Part shown: positions 1 to 8,276 of the stretch, in pieces
Layout: each line of letters starts with the position of its first letter
How positions within the stretch are numbered: the stretch's first letter is position 1
Source of the DNA: Kitasatospora sp. NBC_01246
Lineage (GTDB): Bacteria > Actinomycetota > Actinomycetes > Streptomycetales > Streptomycetaceae
Assembly (NCBI RefSeq): GCF_036226505.1
Contig: NZ_CP108484.1
Coordinates: 4,898,001-4,962,000 of the forward strand
Length of the DNA stretch: 64,000 bases
Direction of reading: 5' to 3'
Made by a program: the position numbers and the translations under genes
The notes under the pieces: model-generated
Database searches by the model: none
Told to the model about the DNA's origin: nothing
The model's input: only the letters and a program-made list of their open reading frames with translations

Positions 1-2051
1 AGCAGGCGCAGCCGCAGGTCGACGGAGCGCCGGTCGGCCAGCACCTCGCCCAGCAGCGCCGGGTCGTCGCAGCGCAGGTACGAGGAGGCGGCGCCGACCC
101 GCAGGATGCCGTGCCGCCGGGCCACGTCGTCGATCAGGTAGCTGAGCGGCTGCGGGACGGGCGTGCGGGAGTGCTGCTCCAGGAAGGCCTGGAGGTCGGC
201 GGCGCTTCGGCCGGCGTCGAGGGCGCGGCGGACCGACTCGGGGGTGAACCGGTAGACGGTCGCGCCGCCCTTGGACTCGATGTCGGCGCAGAGCGCGAGC
301 GCCTGGGCGAGCGGGGTGAGCAGCGGGCCGGGCGCGATCGCGGTGAGGTCCGGCTGGAGGATCACGTGGTCCAGCGGGCGCGGCAGCAGCGGGGCGAGCA
401 CCTCGGCCGGGTCGGCCTCGGCGGTGAGCAGCGCGCGGCCGGGGGAGGCCAGTGCGCCGCGGCCGGTGATGCCGAGCAGTTCGGCCTCGGCGAGGGTCCA
501 GCCGACGAGGTCGTCCCGGAGGTCGCGCCCCGGACCGGCGGTCGGCTGCGCCCCGGCGCCGCCGTGCGGCCCGTCGGCGGCGGGCCGGGCGGTGACCGGT
601 CCGCCGCGCAGCGGGCGCTGCCACCGCAGGGTGGGCAGCAGTTCGTCGGCGGTGGCGGGGGTGCCGGGCGGCAGCTCGGCGAGCAGGGCGAGGGCGGCCC
701 GGCGCACCGACGGGGCCAGGGTGCGGTCGAGTTCGGGGCCGAGGGCGGCGCGCGGCTTGCCCTTGCCGTCCGGGGTGCCGGTGAGGGCCGGGACGCGGGT
801 GGCGGTGAGCCAGCCGGCGGCCAGGGCGGCCCAGCGGTCGGCGGTGTCCTGCTGGAGCCAGCCGTCGTACGCCGGGGTGGGGGACCAGCGCTCGTCGGCC
901 TCGCCGTCCGGGGCCAGCAGGCCCGCCGTGTAGGCGAGTTCGAGCCAGAACGCGGTCTGCTGCTCGGTGCTCTCCAGGGTCTGGGCGGTGCGCTTGAGGT
1001 CGCGGACGCCGAGGCCGCCGGCGCGCAGGGTCGGCGGCGGGTTGAGGCCCCAGAGGTCGAGTAGCTCCTCGACGGTCCGGACGGCGGTGTACGCCTGCCC
1101 GGCGGCGGCGCCGTCCACAGCCTGGGGATCGCGCGCGGCGGCGGCCGGGGCCGGTTCGGGCTGGACCGGCTCGACCAGGCGGTGGGTGCGGCCGCCGCGC
1201 AGGTGCAGGGCGAGCTCACGGGGCAGCACCACGCTGCCGGGGCTGCTCGGCAGCAGCAGGCCGCGGGCCAGCAGCCACTCGACCGGGCTCTGCGCGTCCT
1301 CGGCGGTGACCGGGCGGGTGGCGTCCGGGACGGTGCCGGTGGGCGGGCCCCAGACCAGGCGGTCCAGCAGGCGCAGGGCCGGCTCGGGGGCGGTGGCGAG
1401 CAGCGCGTCGCACCGGGCGCGATCGGTCAGCAGGGCGGTGAGCGCGGCGACGGCGGTCACCGGGTCGGGCGTCGGCGGCTGCCCGGCGGAGACCAGCAAC
1501 TGCTGGATCCGGGCCGGGGACATCCCGGCGGTCGCGTCGGCGAGCGTCGGGCCGAGGCCGGTGCGGCCGGGGTTCGCGGCGGTCGGCGCGAGTGCCTCGC
1601 GGGCGGCGATGACCAGTCGCAGCCCGTTGTCGGGGCCCCAGAGCAGCGCCCGGTCGCGCAGGGTGGCGAGGGCGCGGGGGAGCGCGGCGGTGACGGCGGC
1701 CCGGTCGGCCGTGCTCAGCGGGGTGGCGCCCGGGTGCGGCTTGACCTTGGCGGGGCCGGTCAGCAGGGTCCGGACGGTCGCCGGGGGCGCGCCGTCGGGG
1801 GCGGCGGCCAGGGCCTCGGCGACCTGGAGGGTGAAGCGGTCCAGCCGTTCCAGGGCGCGCAGTGCGGAGGCCCGGGAGGAGAGCCGGGCGGCGAGCTGGG
1901 TGAGGTCGCCGGGGACGGGGTTGAGCAGGTCGGGGCGGGACCGGAGCAGGGCGGCGAGGTCGTCGTCCGCGCGGCTGCGGAGCTCCTCGGCGAGGGTGCG
2001 GGGGCCGGCGGGCGCTTTGCCGGTGCGTTGGGGGCCCTGCTGTGTGGTCAT
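1..2051 (-). CDS. Helicase-associated domain protein (XPB/Ssl2-like helicase partner), 3' end missing
   Basis: The reading frame stays open from an ATG at 2051 through the left edge, giving about 683 residues without a stop. It begins MTTQQGPQRTGK and contains a long alpha-helical, Ala/Leu/Arg-rich region (for example ADDDLAALLRSRPDLL, DRFTLQVAEALA), then VTARPAADG and HVILQPDLTAIAPGPL, which resembles the 'Helicase_C_3' region of actinobacterial proteins usually encoded beside the XPB-type repair helicase. The family is thought to act with DNA helicases in repair; no ATPase motifs are visible in this part, so it is not itself shown to be a helicase. The C-terminus lies outside the window. 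Family assignment is from remembered similarity. Confidence 0.75.
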   Translation of the reverse strand, partial: MTTQQGPQRTGKAPAGPRTLAEELRSRADDDLAALLRSRPDLLNPVPGDLTQLAARLSSRASALRALERLDRFTLQVAEALAAAPDGAPPATVRTLLTGPAKVKPHPGATPLSTADRAAVTAALPRALATLRDRALLWGPDNGLRLVIAAREALAPTAANPGRTGLGPTLADATAGMSPARIQQLLVSAGQPPTPDPVTAVAALTALLTDRARCDALLATAPEPALRLLDRLVWGPPTGTVPDATRPVTAEDAQSPVEWLLARGLLLPSSPGSVVLPRELALHLRGGRTHRLVEPVQPEPAPAAAARDPQAVDGAAAGQAYTAVRTVEELLDLWGLNPPPTLRAGGLGVRDLKRTAQTLESTEQQTAFWLELAYTAGLLAPDGEADERWSPTPAYDGWLQQDTADRWAALAAGWLTATRVPALTGTPDGKGKPRAALGPELDRTLAPSVRRAALALLAELPPGTPATADELLPTLRWQRPLRGGPVTARPAADGPHGGAGAQPTAGPGRDLRDDLVGWTLAEAELLGITGRGALASPGRALLTAEADPAEVLAPLLPRPLDHVILQPDLTAIAPGPLLTPLAQALALCADIESKGGATVYRFTPESVRRALDAGRSAADLQAFLEQHSRTPVPQPLSYLIDDVARRHGILRVGAASSYLRCDDPALLGEVLADRRSVDLRLRL

Positions 2052-2283
2052 TCGACCTAGGTTAGTCGGGTCGGGTGGTGGTGGGGATCCGTCGTCGGAG
2101 GGTGATCCGGCCGTGGTCGCCCGGGAGCGCGAGGCGGTGGACCGGCCGGTGGGCGGACCGGGCTCGCGTGGGCGGGGGCCGGGTGGGTAGCGTCACGAGC
2201 AGCGGGGATCCGCGGGGCCCGGCGCGGTCCCGCGCGGTCCCGCGAGGTCTTCGGGGACGGGCTCGGGCGAGGCGGGGTGCTGG

Positions 2284-3225
2284 GTGATGGCGGACGGCGA
2301 GTGGTGGCGCAGGCGCGGGCCGTGGAGCGAGCCGTCCGGCGGCGGTGACGGCGCGGGCGGTGGGACGGGTGACGGCGCGGGCGGTGCCGGTGCGGCCGGT
2401 GGTTCCGGCGGCCCGGCGAACGAGGACAGCGTGTACGCCACCGGCGCGCCGGTGGTGCCCCCGCGCCCCTCCGCCCCGCCCGCGCCCCCGCGGTCGGCCG
2501 GTCCGGAGGACCAGGGCTCGCCGTGGGTGGCGGAGTCGTTCCGGGACGCCCCGGCCGACCCGGACGCCCTGCCGTCCCCGCAGCTGTACGCGTCCTCCGA
2601 CGCCGGGGGGTGGGATCTGGTGATGCTCAACTTCTCGGACGGTCCGGGGGCGGCGATCACGCCGATCCCGGAGCAGCGGGCGGAGGACGGGGAGGCGGCC
2701 GGGGCGGCCGGGCCGCCCGCCGCGCCCGACCCGGCCGAGGGCAAGGACAAGGGCAAGAACAAGGACAAGGGCGCGAGCGGGCCGGGAGCCGGGGGCCGGG
2801 CGCGGGGCCGGGGGAAGACGCCGCCGCCCGAGGCCGCCGCCGCGCCCCCGAAGCCGTCGGCGATGGCCGGCCGCCGCCCGTCGCCGCTCCTGCTGCTCGC
2901 CTCGGTGACGCTGGTCGGCGGAGCCGTCAGCGGCCAGATCGTGGTGATGCTGGTGGGCTGGGCGCTCGGCTACATGTCCCGTCAACTGAGCGATCTCACC
3001 AGGAAGTTCGCCATTCTCGGGATCCCGCTGGCCACGATCAGCGGGACCAGTCTCTGGTACTGGGGCCGGGCCCAGGGGCGCTGGGGCGGGGGGCTCCAGC
3101 CCGGGCAGCCGGCCGGCGAGATCGCCTGGTCGGCGGCCCCGGGCGTGATCCGCCTCGCGGCCGTGCTGTCGGCGCTGTTCCTGCTCGGCATGGCGCTGAA
3201 GAAGCGGGCCCAGCCGGAGGGTTGA
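2284..3225 (+). CDS. Putative membrane protein with long disordered N-terminus
   Basis: About 313 residues, starting GTG 2284 or, more likely, the next codon ATG 2287. Residues 1 to about 195 are low-complexity Gly/Pro/Ala with acidic and KDKGKNK-type charged patches and should be disordered and cytoplasmic. The last about 115 residues carry three to four hydrophobic segments (LLLLASVTLVGGAVSG, IVVMLVGWALGYM, ILGIPLATISGTSLWYW, VIRLAAVLSALFLLGMAL) ending in KKRAQPEG. Nothing catalytic is visible. It is divergent from the helicase-associated gene across a 230-bp gap. I do not recognise a function; similar conserved hypothetical membrane proteins occur in Streptomyces. Confidence 0.7.
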   Translation: MMADGEWWRRRGPWSEPSGGGDGAGGGTGDGAGGAGAAGGSGGPANEDSVYATGAPVVPPRPSAPPAPPRSAGPEDQGSPWVAESFRDAPADPDALPSPQLYASSDAGGWDLVMLNFSDGPGAAITPIPEQRAEDGEAAGAAGPPAAPDPAEGKDKGKNKDKGASGPGAGGRARGRGKTPPPEAAAAPPKPSAMAGRRPSPLLLLASVTLVGGAVSGQIVVMLVGWALGYMSRQLSDLTRKFAILGIPLATISGTSLWYWGRAQGRWGGGLQPGQPAGEIAWSAAPGVIRLAAVLSALFLLGMALKKRAQPEG

Positions 3226-3287
3226 GCCGCCCCCGGCCGGGTGGCGCGCCGGCCCGGCCCGGTCCGCTCCTGGCCGTCCCGGTGCGC

Positions 3288-3629
3288 TCAGCCGCGCTCG
3301 CGCTCCACCCGCAGGGCGCCGAGCAGCCCCGGGAAGGCCTCCTCGAACTCCTCGCGGCGCAGCGCGTTCAGCCGCGAGGTGCCGACGTAGTACTGGCGGA
3401 TCAGCCCGGCCTCGCGCAACACGTGGAAGTGGTGGGTGGCGGTGGACTTGCTGACCGGCAGGTCGATCGTCCCGCAGGCGAGGTCCTCGACGGCGGTGTC
3501 CAGCTCGGCGACGATCCGGCGCCGGACCGGGTCGACCAGGGCCTCCAGGACCTGCTGAAGACCGATCTCCCGGACGTCCGGGTGCGGCGGGATGCGGTGC
3601 TGCTGCCCGCCGCGCTGTGCTGCTGCCAT
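3288..3629 (-). CDS. ArsR-family winged-helix transcriptional regulator
   Basis: A 113-residue DNA-binding protein. After a short polar N-terminus it has the ArsR-type winged helix: LEALVDPVRRRIVAEL, then LPVSKSTATHHFHVLREAGL (recognition helix), then the wing and SRLNALRREEFEEAFPGLL. There are no metal-binding cysteines in the recognition helix (no ELCVCDL), so the signal is probably not a metal. I chose ATG 3629 because GGAGG lies about 8 nt upstream; an earlier ATG at 3653 lacks a ribosome site. It is divergent from the oxidoreductase gene at 3778 and a 30-bp palindrome lies between them, so it probably represses that gene and itself. Confidence 0.9.
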   Translation of the reverse strand: MAAAQRGGQQHRIPPHPDVREIGLQQVLEALVDPVRRRIVAELDTAVEDLACGTIDLPVSKSTATHHFHVLREAGLIRQYYVGTSRLNALRREEFEEAFPGLLGALRVERERG

Positions 3630-3665
3630 GGTTCGGCCACCTCCGGCGCCCATGGTACGGCAGAC

Positions 3666-3695
3666 GTCAAAGTACGACGATGGTCGAAGTTTGAC
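3666..3695. promoter_or_regulatory. Probable ArsR operator (imperfect palindrome)
   Basis: Two 13-bp arms, GTCAAAGTACGAC and GTCGAAGTTTGAC, separated by GATG, match as an inverted repeat at 11 of 13 positions. It is AT-rich against its surroundings and lies in the divergent promoter region between the ArsR gene (start 3629) and the oxidoreductase gene (start 3778). Position and symmetry fit an operator for the adjacent regulator; binding is inferred. Confidence 0.6.
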
Positions 3696-3777
3696 AGCTG
3701 ACGCCCTTTCGGATCTAGTGAGACGCGGCGGCGCGTGGTCCGCACCGCCGTCACCGACCGGAAGGGGGCGATGCGCG

Positions 3778-4776
3778 ATGGCCAGGACAGTGCGGTTCCA
3801 CGAGCACGGCGGGCCGGAGGTACTGCGGCTGGAGGACGTCGAGGTCGGCTCGCCGGGCCCCGGCGAGCTGCTGATCCGGGTGGACGCGATCGGGATCAAC
3901 CGGGCCGAGGCGCTGTTCCGCCGGGGTACCTACCTGGAGGCGCCCCGGAGCTTCCCCGCCGGGCTCGGCGCCGAGGCGGCGGGCGTGGTCGAGACCGTCG
4001 GGGCCGGGGTGGCCGGGTTCGAACCGGGGCAGCCGGTCAGCGTGGTGCCCGCGTTCTCGATGAACGACTACCCCGTCTACGCCGAGCGCGCGATCGTCCC
4101 CGCGGCGGCCGTGCTGCACCGGCCCGCCGGGCTCGGCGCGGTCGAGGGCGCGGCGGTCTGGATGCCCTATGTGACCGCCTACGGCGCGCTGGTGGAGGTC
4201 GGCGGCCTGCGGGCGGGGGACACGGTCGTGCTGACCGCCGCCTCCAGCAGTGTGGGCCTGGCCGCGATCCAGATCGCCCGCCGGGCGGGGGCGGTCCCGA
4301 TCGCCACCACCCGGACCGGGGCCAAGCGGGAGGCCCTGCTCAAGGCCGGGGCGGCCGAGGTGATCGTCACCGAGGAGGAGGAGATCAGCGCGCGGGTGCT
4401 GGCCCTGACCTCGGGCCGGGGCGCCGAACTCGTCTTCGACGCCGTCGCCGGCCCCGGTGTGACGGACCTCGTCCGGGCGACCGCCGCCGGCGGCACCGTG
4501 CTGCTCTACGGCTGGCTGAGCGGCGAGCCGACGCCCTACCCGAACCTCGACCTCGGCATGCCCGCGGTGAACATCCGCAGCTACGTGATCCACGAGACGA
4601 CCCGCGACCCGGAGCGGCTGCGCCGCGCGGAGGCCTTCGTCACCTCCGGCCTGCGCACCGGCTCCCTCGCCCCGGTGGTGGACCGGGTCTTCGGCCTGGA
4701 CGAGGTCGCCGAGGCCCACCGCTACCTGGAGGCCGGCAACCAGCTCGGCAAGATCGTGGTCTCCGTCGACCACTGA
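3778..4776 (+). CDS. Zinc-independent MDR oxidoreductase (quinone oxidoreductase / alcohol dehydrogenase-like)
   Basis: A 332-residue medium-chain dehydrogenase/reductase. The N-terminal GroES-like domain starts MARTVRFHEHGGPEVLRLED and includes GEVLIRV-like GELLIRVDAIGINRAEALFRRG. The NAD(P)-binding Rossmann domain follows, with AASSSVGLAAIQIARRAGA (AxxxxxG motif), and the product ends GNQLGKIVVSVDH. There is no catalytic-zinc Cys/His pair or structural four-Cys lobe, so it belongs with quinone oxidoreductase-type members that reduce quinones or enones with NADPH. ATG 3778 follows AGGGGG. It is probably controlled by the divergent ArsR protein through the palindrome at 3666. The substrate is unknown. 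Confidence 0.88.
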   Translation: MARTVRFHEHGGPEVLRLEDVEVGSPGPGELLIRVDAIGINRAEALFRRGTYLEAPRSFPAGLGAEAAGVVETVGAGVAGFEPGQPVSVVPAFSMNDYPVYAERAIVPAAAVLHRPAGLGAVEGAAVWMPYVTAYGALVEVGGLRAGDTVVLTAASSSVGLAAIQIARRAGAVPIATTRTGAKREALLKAGAAEVIVTEEEEISARVLALTSGRGAELVFDAVAGPGVTDLVRATAAGGTVLLYGWLSGEPTPYPNLDLGMPAVNIRSYVIHETTRDPERLRRAEAFVTSGLRTGSLAPVVDRVFGLDEVAEAHRYLEAGNQLGKIVVSVDH

Positions 4777-4818
4777 GGCGCCGCGGTGCCGGCCGGCAGC
4801 GCGGATTCGCCGCCGGTG

Positions 4819-4857
4819 CGGGAGCGGGAAGTCGGCGGGTCCGACGTCCCGCTCCCG
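4819..4857. terminator. Bidirectional terminator hairpin
   Basis: Perfect 11-bp outer arms (CGGGAGCGGGA / TCCCGCTCCCG) enclose a further 5-bp stem (GTCGG / CCGAC) with loop CGGGT. It lies between the convergent ends of the oxidoreductase (4776) and the SitI3-family gene (4873). There is no T-tract, as is common for Streptomyces terminators. Confidence 0.7.
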
Positions 4858-4872
4858 GCGCCGACCCGGAGG

Positions 4873-5367
4873 TCAGTCGTCCTCGGGGAAGAAGAAGTCC
4901 TGGGTCTGCCGCCGGTAGGGCGCCGGCACGGCGGCCAGGCGGTGCGCCGGCCAGAGGTCGGAGCGCTCGCTCAGGGTCAGTTCGCCGCCCTGGCGGACCA
5001 GCCAGACGTCCTCGTAGTCGAGGTGCAGCGCGGCGTCGCCGGGGACCCGGCCGAGCAGGCCGAGCGTCAGCCGGACGGTGTCGTCCTGCTGGTCGGAGAC
5101 GTCGGCCGCCTTGTCGAGGCGGAAGGCCACCGAGACGGTCGCGCCGAAGGGGCGCCCGCCGATCAGCGGGTCCCCCCACGGGATCGCCTTGGTCGCCACC
5201 ACCCTGATCCAGGTGCCGCGGGCGGTGACGGCGCCGTCGGAGACCAGGGTGCCGGCGTCCTCCCCGGCGCCGAACAGCGCCTGCGGACGGGCGATTTCGT
5301 CGAGCTTCTCTGCGACCTCGGCCGCGGTGAGCGGGGTCACCAGGTCGAGGCTGTAGGCAATAGCCAT
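4873..5367 (-). CDS. SitI3-family immunity protein
   Basis: A 164-residue cytosolic protein that matches the SitI3 family, named after the immunity protein of the Myxococcus swarm-inhibition toxin SitA3. Recognisable segments are MAIAYSLDLVTPLTAAEVAE, VSDGAVTARGTWIRVV, VSVAFRLDKAADVSDQQDD, VPGDAALHLDYEDVWLVRQGG and LSERSDLWPAHRLAAVP. It is the last gene of a three-gene minus-strand operon and starts 23 bp after the stop of the large toxin gene (5391), the usual place for a cognate immunity gene. It should bind and neutralise the C-terminal nuclease-like domain of that toxin; the pairing is inferred from gene order. Confidence 0.82.
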   Translation of the reverse strand: MAIAYSLDLVTPLTAAEVAEKLDEIARPQALFGAGEDAGTLVSDGAVTARGTWIRVVATKAIPWGDPLIGGRPFGATVSVAFRLDKAADVSDQQDDTVRLTLGLLGRVPGDAALHLDYEDVWLVRQGGELTLSERSDLWPAHRLAAVPAPYRRQTQDFFFPEDD

Positions 5368-5390
5368 GCTGGGCGTCTCTCTCGGTTCGT

Positions 5391-6731
5391 CTAGGGGTAG
5401 AAGTGGACCACGTTGCCGGACGAGTCGATGACCTTGATCTCCTTGAGACCCTCGATCGGCCAGTCCTGCAGCTGCTTGCGCATGGCGGCCGCGTCGACAC
5501 CGCTGTCGGAGAGGTTCAGCACGATGCGGTCGGCCTGGCCCGAGTCCACCTTCTTCTGGATGCCGGTGGAGATGGAGCGCGGGTTCGAGGCGGTCGGCGC
5601 GTAGCAGTCGAACACCTCGCCCTCGATGCGGTAGTCGGGGTTCTTGGTCGTCCCTGTGACGTTCGGGTTCTGCTCGACCTTGTAGCCGTTGCGCGCCATG
5701 ATCTCGGCGGACTCGTTCTCCCGCTCGAACGCCCGGCGGGTCGTCGCGTCGGCGTTCCTCGGGATGTTGGTGGTGTGCCCCTCCGGGGTGGCGGCCGGGT
5801 CGGCCCCCTTCGACGGCTGGGTGTGCAGCTCGCCGGACCCGCCGCCGCCACCGCCCTCGCCCTCCATGTGGACCCGGCTGGAGCCCATGGCGTCCTGGGC
5901 GATCTCGCCCGCGCCGATGCCGGCCATCCCGAGACCGGTGGCGATGACGCCGGCCGAGAGCACGTTGACCGGTACGCCCACCACCGCGCCGACGCCGGTG
6001 AGGTCCAGGCCGACGCCGAGGACCTCGCCGCCCGCGCCGACCGTGGCGAGGGCGAGCCCGCCCGCGACCTCCAGCGCGGCGCCCGGGTTCTGCAGCATGG
6101 CGTTGCCGACCGAGGCGAGGTCCTCCACGACGACCTGGCCGACGTCCCCCAGGAAGTCCCCCGCGTCGGAGAAGAAGTCACCCACGTCGTCCCAGAAGCC
6201 GGGCTCCTCGGGGGCCTTGTCGCGGGCGGTGGCGACGGTCTTCGCCGCGGTGTCGCCGGCCGACTTGAGCTGGCCGCGGGCGTTGGCCAGGGTCTGCCGC
6301 GCGCCGTCCCGGGTGCTCTCGCCGGGGTCGGTGAAGGGCAGTTCGTGGCCGGCGTTGCGCTCCGCCTCCTGGTGGTCGCCCTTCGCCCGGCTGCTGGCGC
6401 TCTGGCCCGCGTCCCACTGCCGGATCGCCTCGGCCGCCTGCCCCTGCGCCCAGGTCAGGGTCGACTGGTAGGCGGTGAGCGCGGTGGCGGCGTTGTGGAA
6501 GCAGTCGCCGGCCTCCAGCCACTTGCCGGGCTCGCCCTCGAAGGCCTTCCGGAAGGCGTCGCCGGCCTTGCCCGACCACCCCTCGACGGTGTCGATCCGC
6601 TTGAGGCCCTCGCCGGTCGAGTGCAGGGTGTCCCCGTAGCTCTTGAGCCAGGCACAGGTGGAGGCGATCGCCTCCGGGTCGCCCGGGACGAGCTCCTTCG
6701 GGTCGGACGTGCCGCCCAGTTCCTTCGCCAT
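5391..6731 (-). CDS. Type VII-type polymorphic toxin with CdiA-like C-terminal domain
   Basis: A 446-residue protein built as an effector. Residues 1-110 form a helical WXG/T7SS-type export domain with W52-S-G54. Residues about 110-190 are charged helix. Residues about 220-275 are a long hydrophobic Ala/Val/Gly stretch, followed by a poly-Gly linker at 302-310. Residues about 330-446 are the toxin tip, with AFERENESAEIMARNGY, NPDYRIEGEVFDCYAP, then IQKKVDSGQADRIVLNLSD, a pattern I recognise from the CdiA C-terminal tRNase-type domain. It overlaps the WXG100-like partner by TGATG and is followed by its probable immunity gene. RNA cleavage is expected from the family but is not shown here. The ATG at 6731 is set by the coupled overlap. 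Confidence 0.82.
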   Translation of the reverse strand: MAKELGGTSDPKELVPGDPEAIASTCAWLKSYGDTLHSTGEGLKRIDTVEGWSGKAGDAFRKAFEGEPGKWLEAGDCFHNAATALTAYQSTLTWAQGQAAEAIRQWDAGQSASSRAKGDHQEAERNAGHELPFTDPGESTRDGARQTLANARGQLKSAGDTAAKTVATARDKAPEEPGFWDDVGDFFSDAGDFLGDVGQVVVEDLASVGNAMLQNPGAALEVAGGLALATVGAGGEVLGVGLDLTGVGAVVGVPVNVLSAGVIATGLGMAGIGAGEIAQDAMGSSRVHMEGEGGGGGGSGELHTQPSKGADPAATPEGHTTNIPRNADATTRRAFERENESAEIMARNGYKVEQNPNVTGTTKNPDYRIEGEVFDCYAPTASNPRSISTGIQKKVDSGQADRIVLNLSDSGVDAAAMRKQLQDWPIEGLKEIKVIDSSGNVVHFYP

Positions 6732-7057
6732 CACTTCGCTCCCGGGTCCTCGCCGCTGTCGCGGCTCAGGGTGCCGTTCAGATGGCCGACGACGTGTCCG
6801 TCGACCTCGCGGTAGGCCTTCACGCTCGCGTTCAGCCGGGCCGTGACGGCCTGCGCGTCCTTGGCCAGGTTCTCCACGCCCAGCTGCCAGCGGGTGCAGA
6901 ACTTCTCGACGACGTCGGCCAGGTGGCCGTGCCCGAAGTCCTCCTTCTTCGGGTCGAGGTCGCTGACCTTCTTGAACTGCATCTTCGCCAGGGTGTTGGT
7001 GATCCCCGAAGCCGCGTCGTCCAAGGCACCCAGATCGACCTTGAATCCGTCTGCCAT
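6731..7057 (-). CDS. Small WXG100/EspC-like type VII secretion partner
   Basis: A 108-residue all-helical protein, MADGFKVDLGALDDAASGI at the start, with a tryptophan-containing turn (RWQLG) and a C-terminal YREVD that fits the YxxxD/E export signal of type VII substrates. ATG 7057 is preceded by GGGAGGG at about 6 nt; a longer upstream reading is open but Arg/Pro-rich and unlike coding sequence. It is translationally coupled (TGATG) to the large toxin, so it probably forms a heterodimer with that protein's WXG domain for export. No ESX secretion machinery lies in this window. Confidence 0.8.
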   Translation of the reverse strand: MADGFKVDLGALDDAASGITNTLAKMQFKKVSDLDPKKEDFGHGHLADVVEKFCTRWQLGVENLAKDAQAVTARLNASVKAYREVDGHVVGHLNGTLSRDSGEDPGAK

Positions 7058-7145
7058 GAGCCCTCCCGTCTGTGCCGAGCAGGCGTCCTGCGGGCGCCCG
7101 GGAACAGTGACGCGGGGCCGTGCGGTCCGGTTCCGGTGCGGCGCG

Positions 7146-7178
7146 GTGACCGGTCGGGGCCCCGGTCGCACCGGTCAC
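7146..7178. terminator. Hairpin downstream of the siderophore uptake operon
   Basis: Arms GTGACCGGT (7146-7154) and ACCGGTCAC (7170-7178) pair perfectly, and the loop holds a further GC-rich pairing (CGGGGCCCCGG). It lies between the stop of the substrate-binding gene (7219, minus) and the WXG100-like gene (7057, minus), so it would end the uptake transcript before the toxin operon. Confidence 0.6.
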
Positions 7179-7218
7179 GCACCGTCAGGCCCCGGCGCGG
7201 GCGCGGCCCGGTCCCGGC

Positions 7219-8196
7219 TCAGGCCCCCAGGAAGCGCTGGAGCTGGGCGAGCACGTAGTTCGCCCCGGTGTACCCGATGCCCTGGAACCAGAGCCGGTCG
7301 TCCACCTCGAAGGCCCGGTGGGCGCGTACGGCGCCGAGGCCCTGCCAGGCCGGGGAGGCCAGTACGGCCCTGGTGCCGGCCCGTTCCGGGTCGCCGTAGG
7401 TGGCGTACAGCAGCAGGTCGCCGTCGGCCCGGGCGATCTGGTCCGCCGGGATCTCGACGTCGAACTGGTCGACGTTCTGCGCGTCCGGCCGGCCGAGCTG
7501 GACGTCCGCCAGCACCGTGCCGGGGAAGTTCTGCCGACCGTACAGTCTGATGCCCGCGCCCTCGACGAACCGCACCAGGCCGACCCGACGCCCGGAGGCC
7601 CTGGCGTTCGACAGCGCCTGGACGACCTGGGAGACATGCCGCTGGTAGGAGCCGACGAAGGCCTCGGCGGCGTCCTGGCGGCCCAGCGCCTGCGCGTGCA
7701 GCTGGACGTTCGCCTTCCACGGGTAGCCGGTGGTCTGGGTCAGCACGGTGGGGGCGATCTCGCGCAGCTGGTCGTAGCGGCCGCCGTCACGGGCCTGGTT
7801 GGACAGGATCAGATCGGGCCGCAGGGCGCGGATCGCGGCGAGGTCCGGGGCACCGGCGTCGCCGACCCGGGTGAGCCCGGCGACCCGCGAGGCGGGCCAG
7901 TAGTCGGGGAAGCCGGTGTCCAGCGGCGCCAGGGCCGCGCCGACGGGGGTGATGCCCAGTGTCAGCGCGGAGTCCAGTTCGGCGGTGTCCAGGGTGACCA
8001 CGCGCATCGGCGCGCCCGGCACCTCGACCGGGCCCGTCGCGGCGCCGACGGTGGCGTCGGGCACCGGGGTCGGGGTCGGGGTGACGCTCGCGGCGGCGGC
8101 GCCGTCGGCGGGCGGGGCGGTGTGCCGGGTGCTGCACCCGGCGAGGGCGGCGGCGCCGAGCCCCGCGAGCAGGGTGCGGCGGGTGAGCGGGGGCAT
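7219..8196 (-). CDS. Iron-siderophore ABC transporter substrate-binding lipoprotein
   Basis: A 325-residue exported lipoprotein. The N-terminus MPPLTRRTLLAGLGAAALAG carries a twin arginine, a hydrophobic core and a lipobox (LAG-Cys), so it is probably Tat-exported and lipid-anchored. A Pro/Thr linker leads into a type III periplasmic-binding fold: PMRVVTLDTAELDSALTLG, RVGDAGAPDLAAIRALRPDLILSN, TTGYPWKANV and YTGANYVLAQLQRFLGA. It captures a ferric siderophore for the permeases and ATPase encoded upstream in the same direction (start 81 bp after the ATPase stop). The siderophore is not identifiable from the sequence. Confidence 0.92.
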   Translation of the reverse strand: MPPLTRRTLLAGLGAAALAGCSTRHTAPPADGAAAASVTPTPTPVPDATVGAATGPVEVPGAPMRVVTLDTAELDSALTLGITPVGAALAPLDTGFPDYWPASRVAGLTRVGDAGAPDLAAIRALRPDLILSNQARDGGRYDQLREIAPTVLTQTTGYPWKANVQLHAQALGRQDAAEAFVGSYQRHVSQVVQALSNARASGRRVGLVRFVEGAGIRLYGRQNFPGTVLADVQLGRPDAQNVDQFDVEIPADQIARADGDLLLYATYGDPERAGTRAVLASPAWQGLGAVRAHRAFEVDDRLWFQGIGYTGANYVLAQLQRFLGA

Positions 8197-8276
8197 CGGC
8201 GGTCCTCGGGCGGGCGGACGGGGAACGGGCGTGCCCGCGGTGGCCGCGGGCGCGTCGATTATGTCCGAATTGCCCG

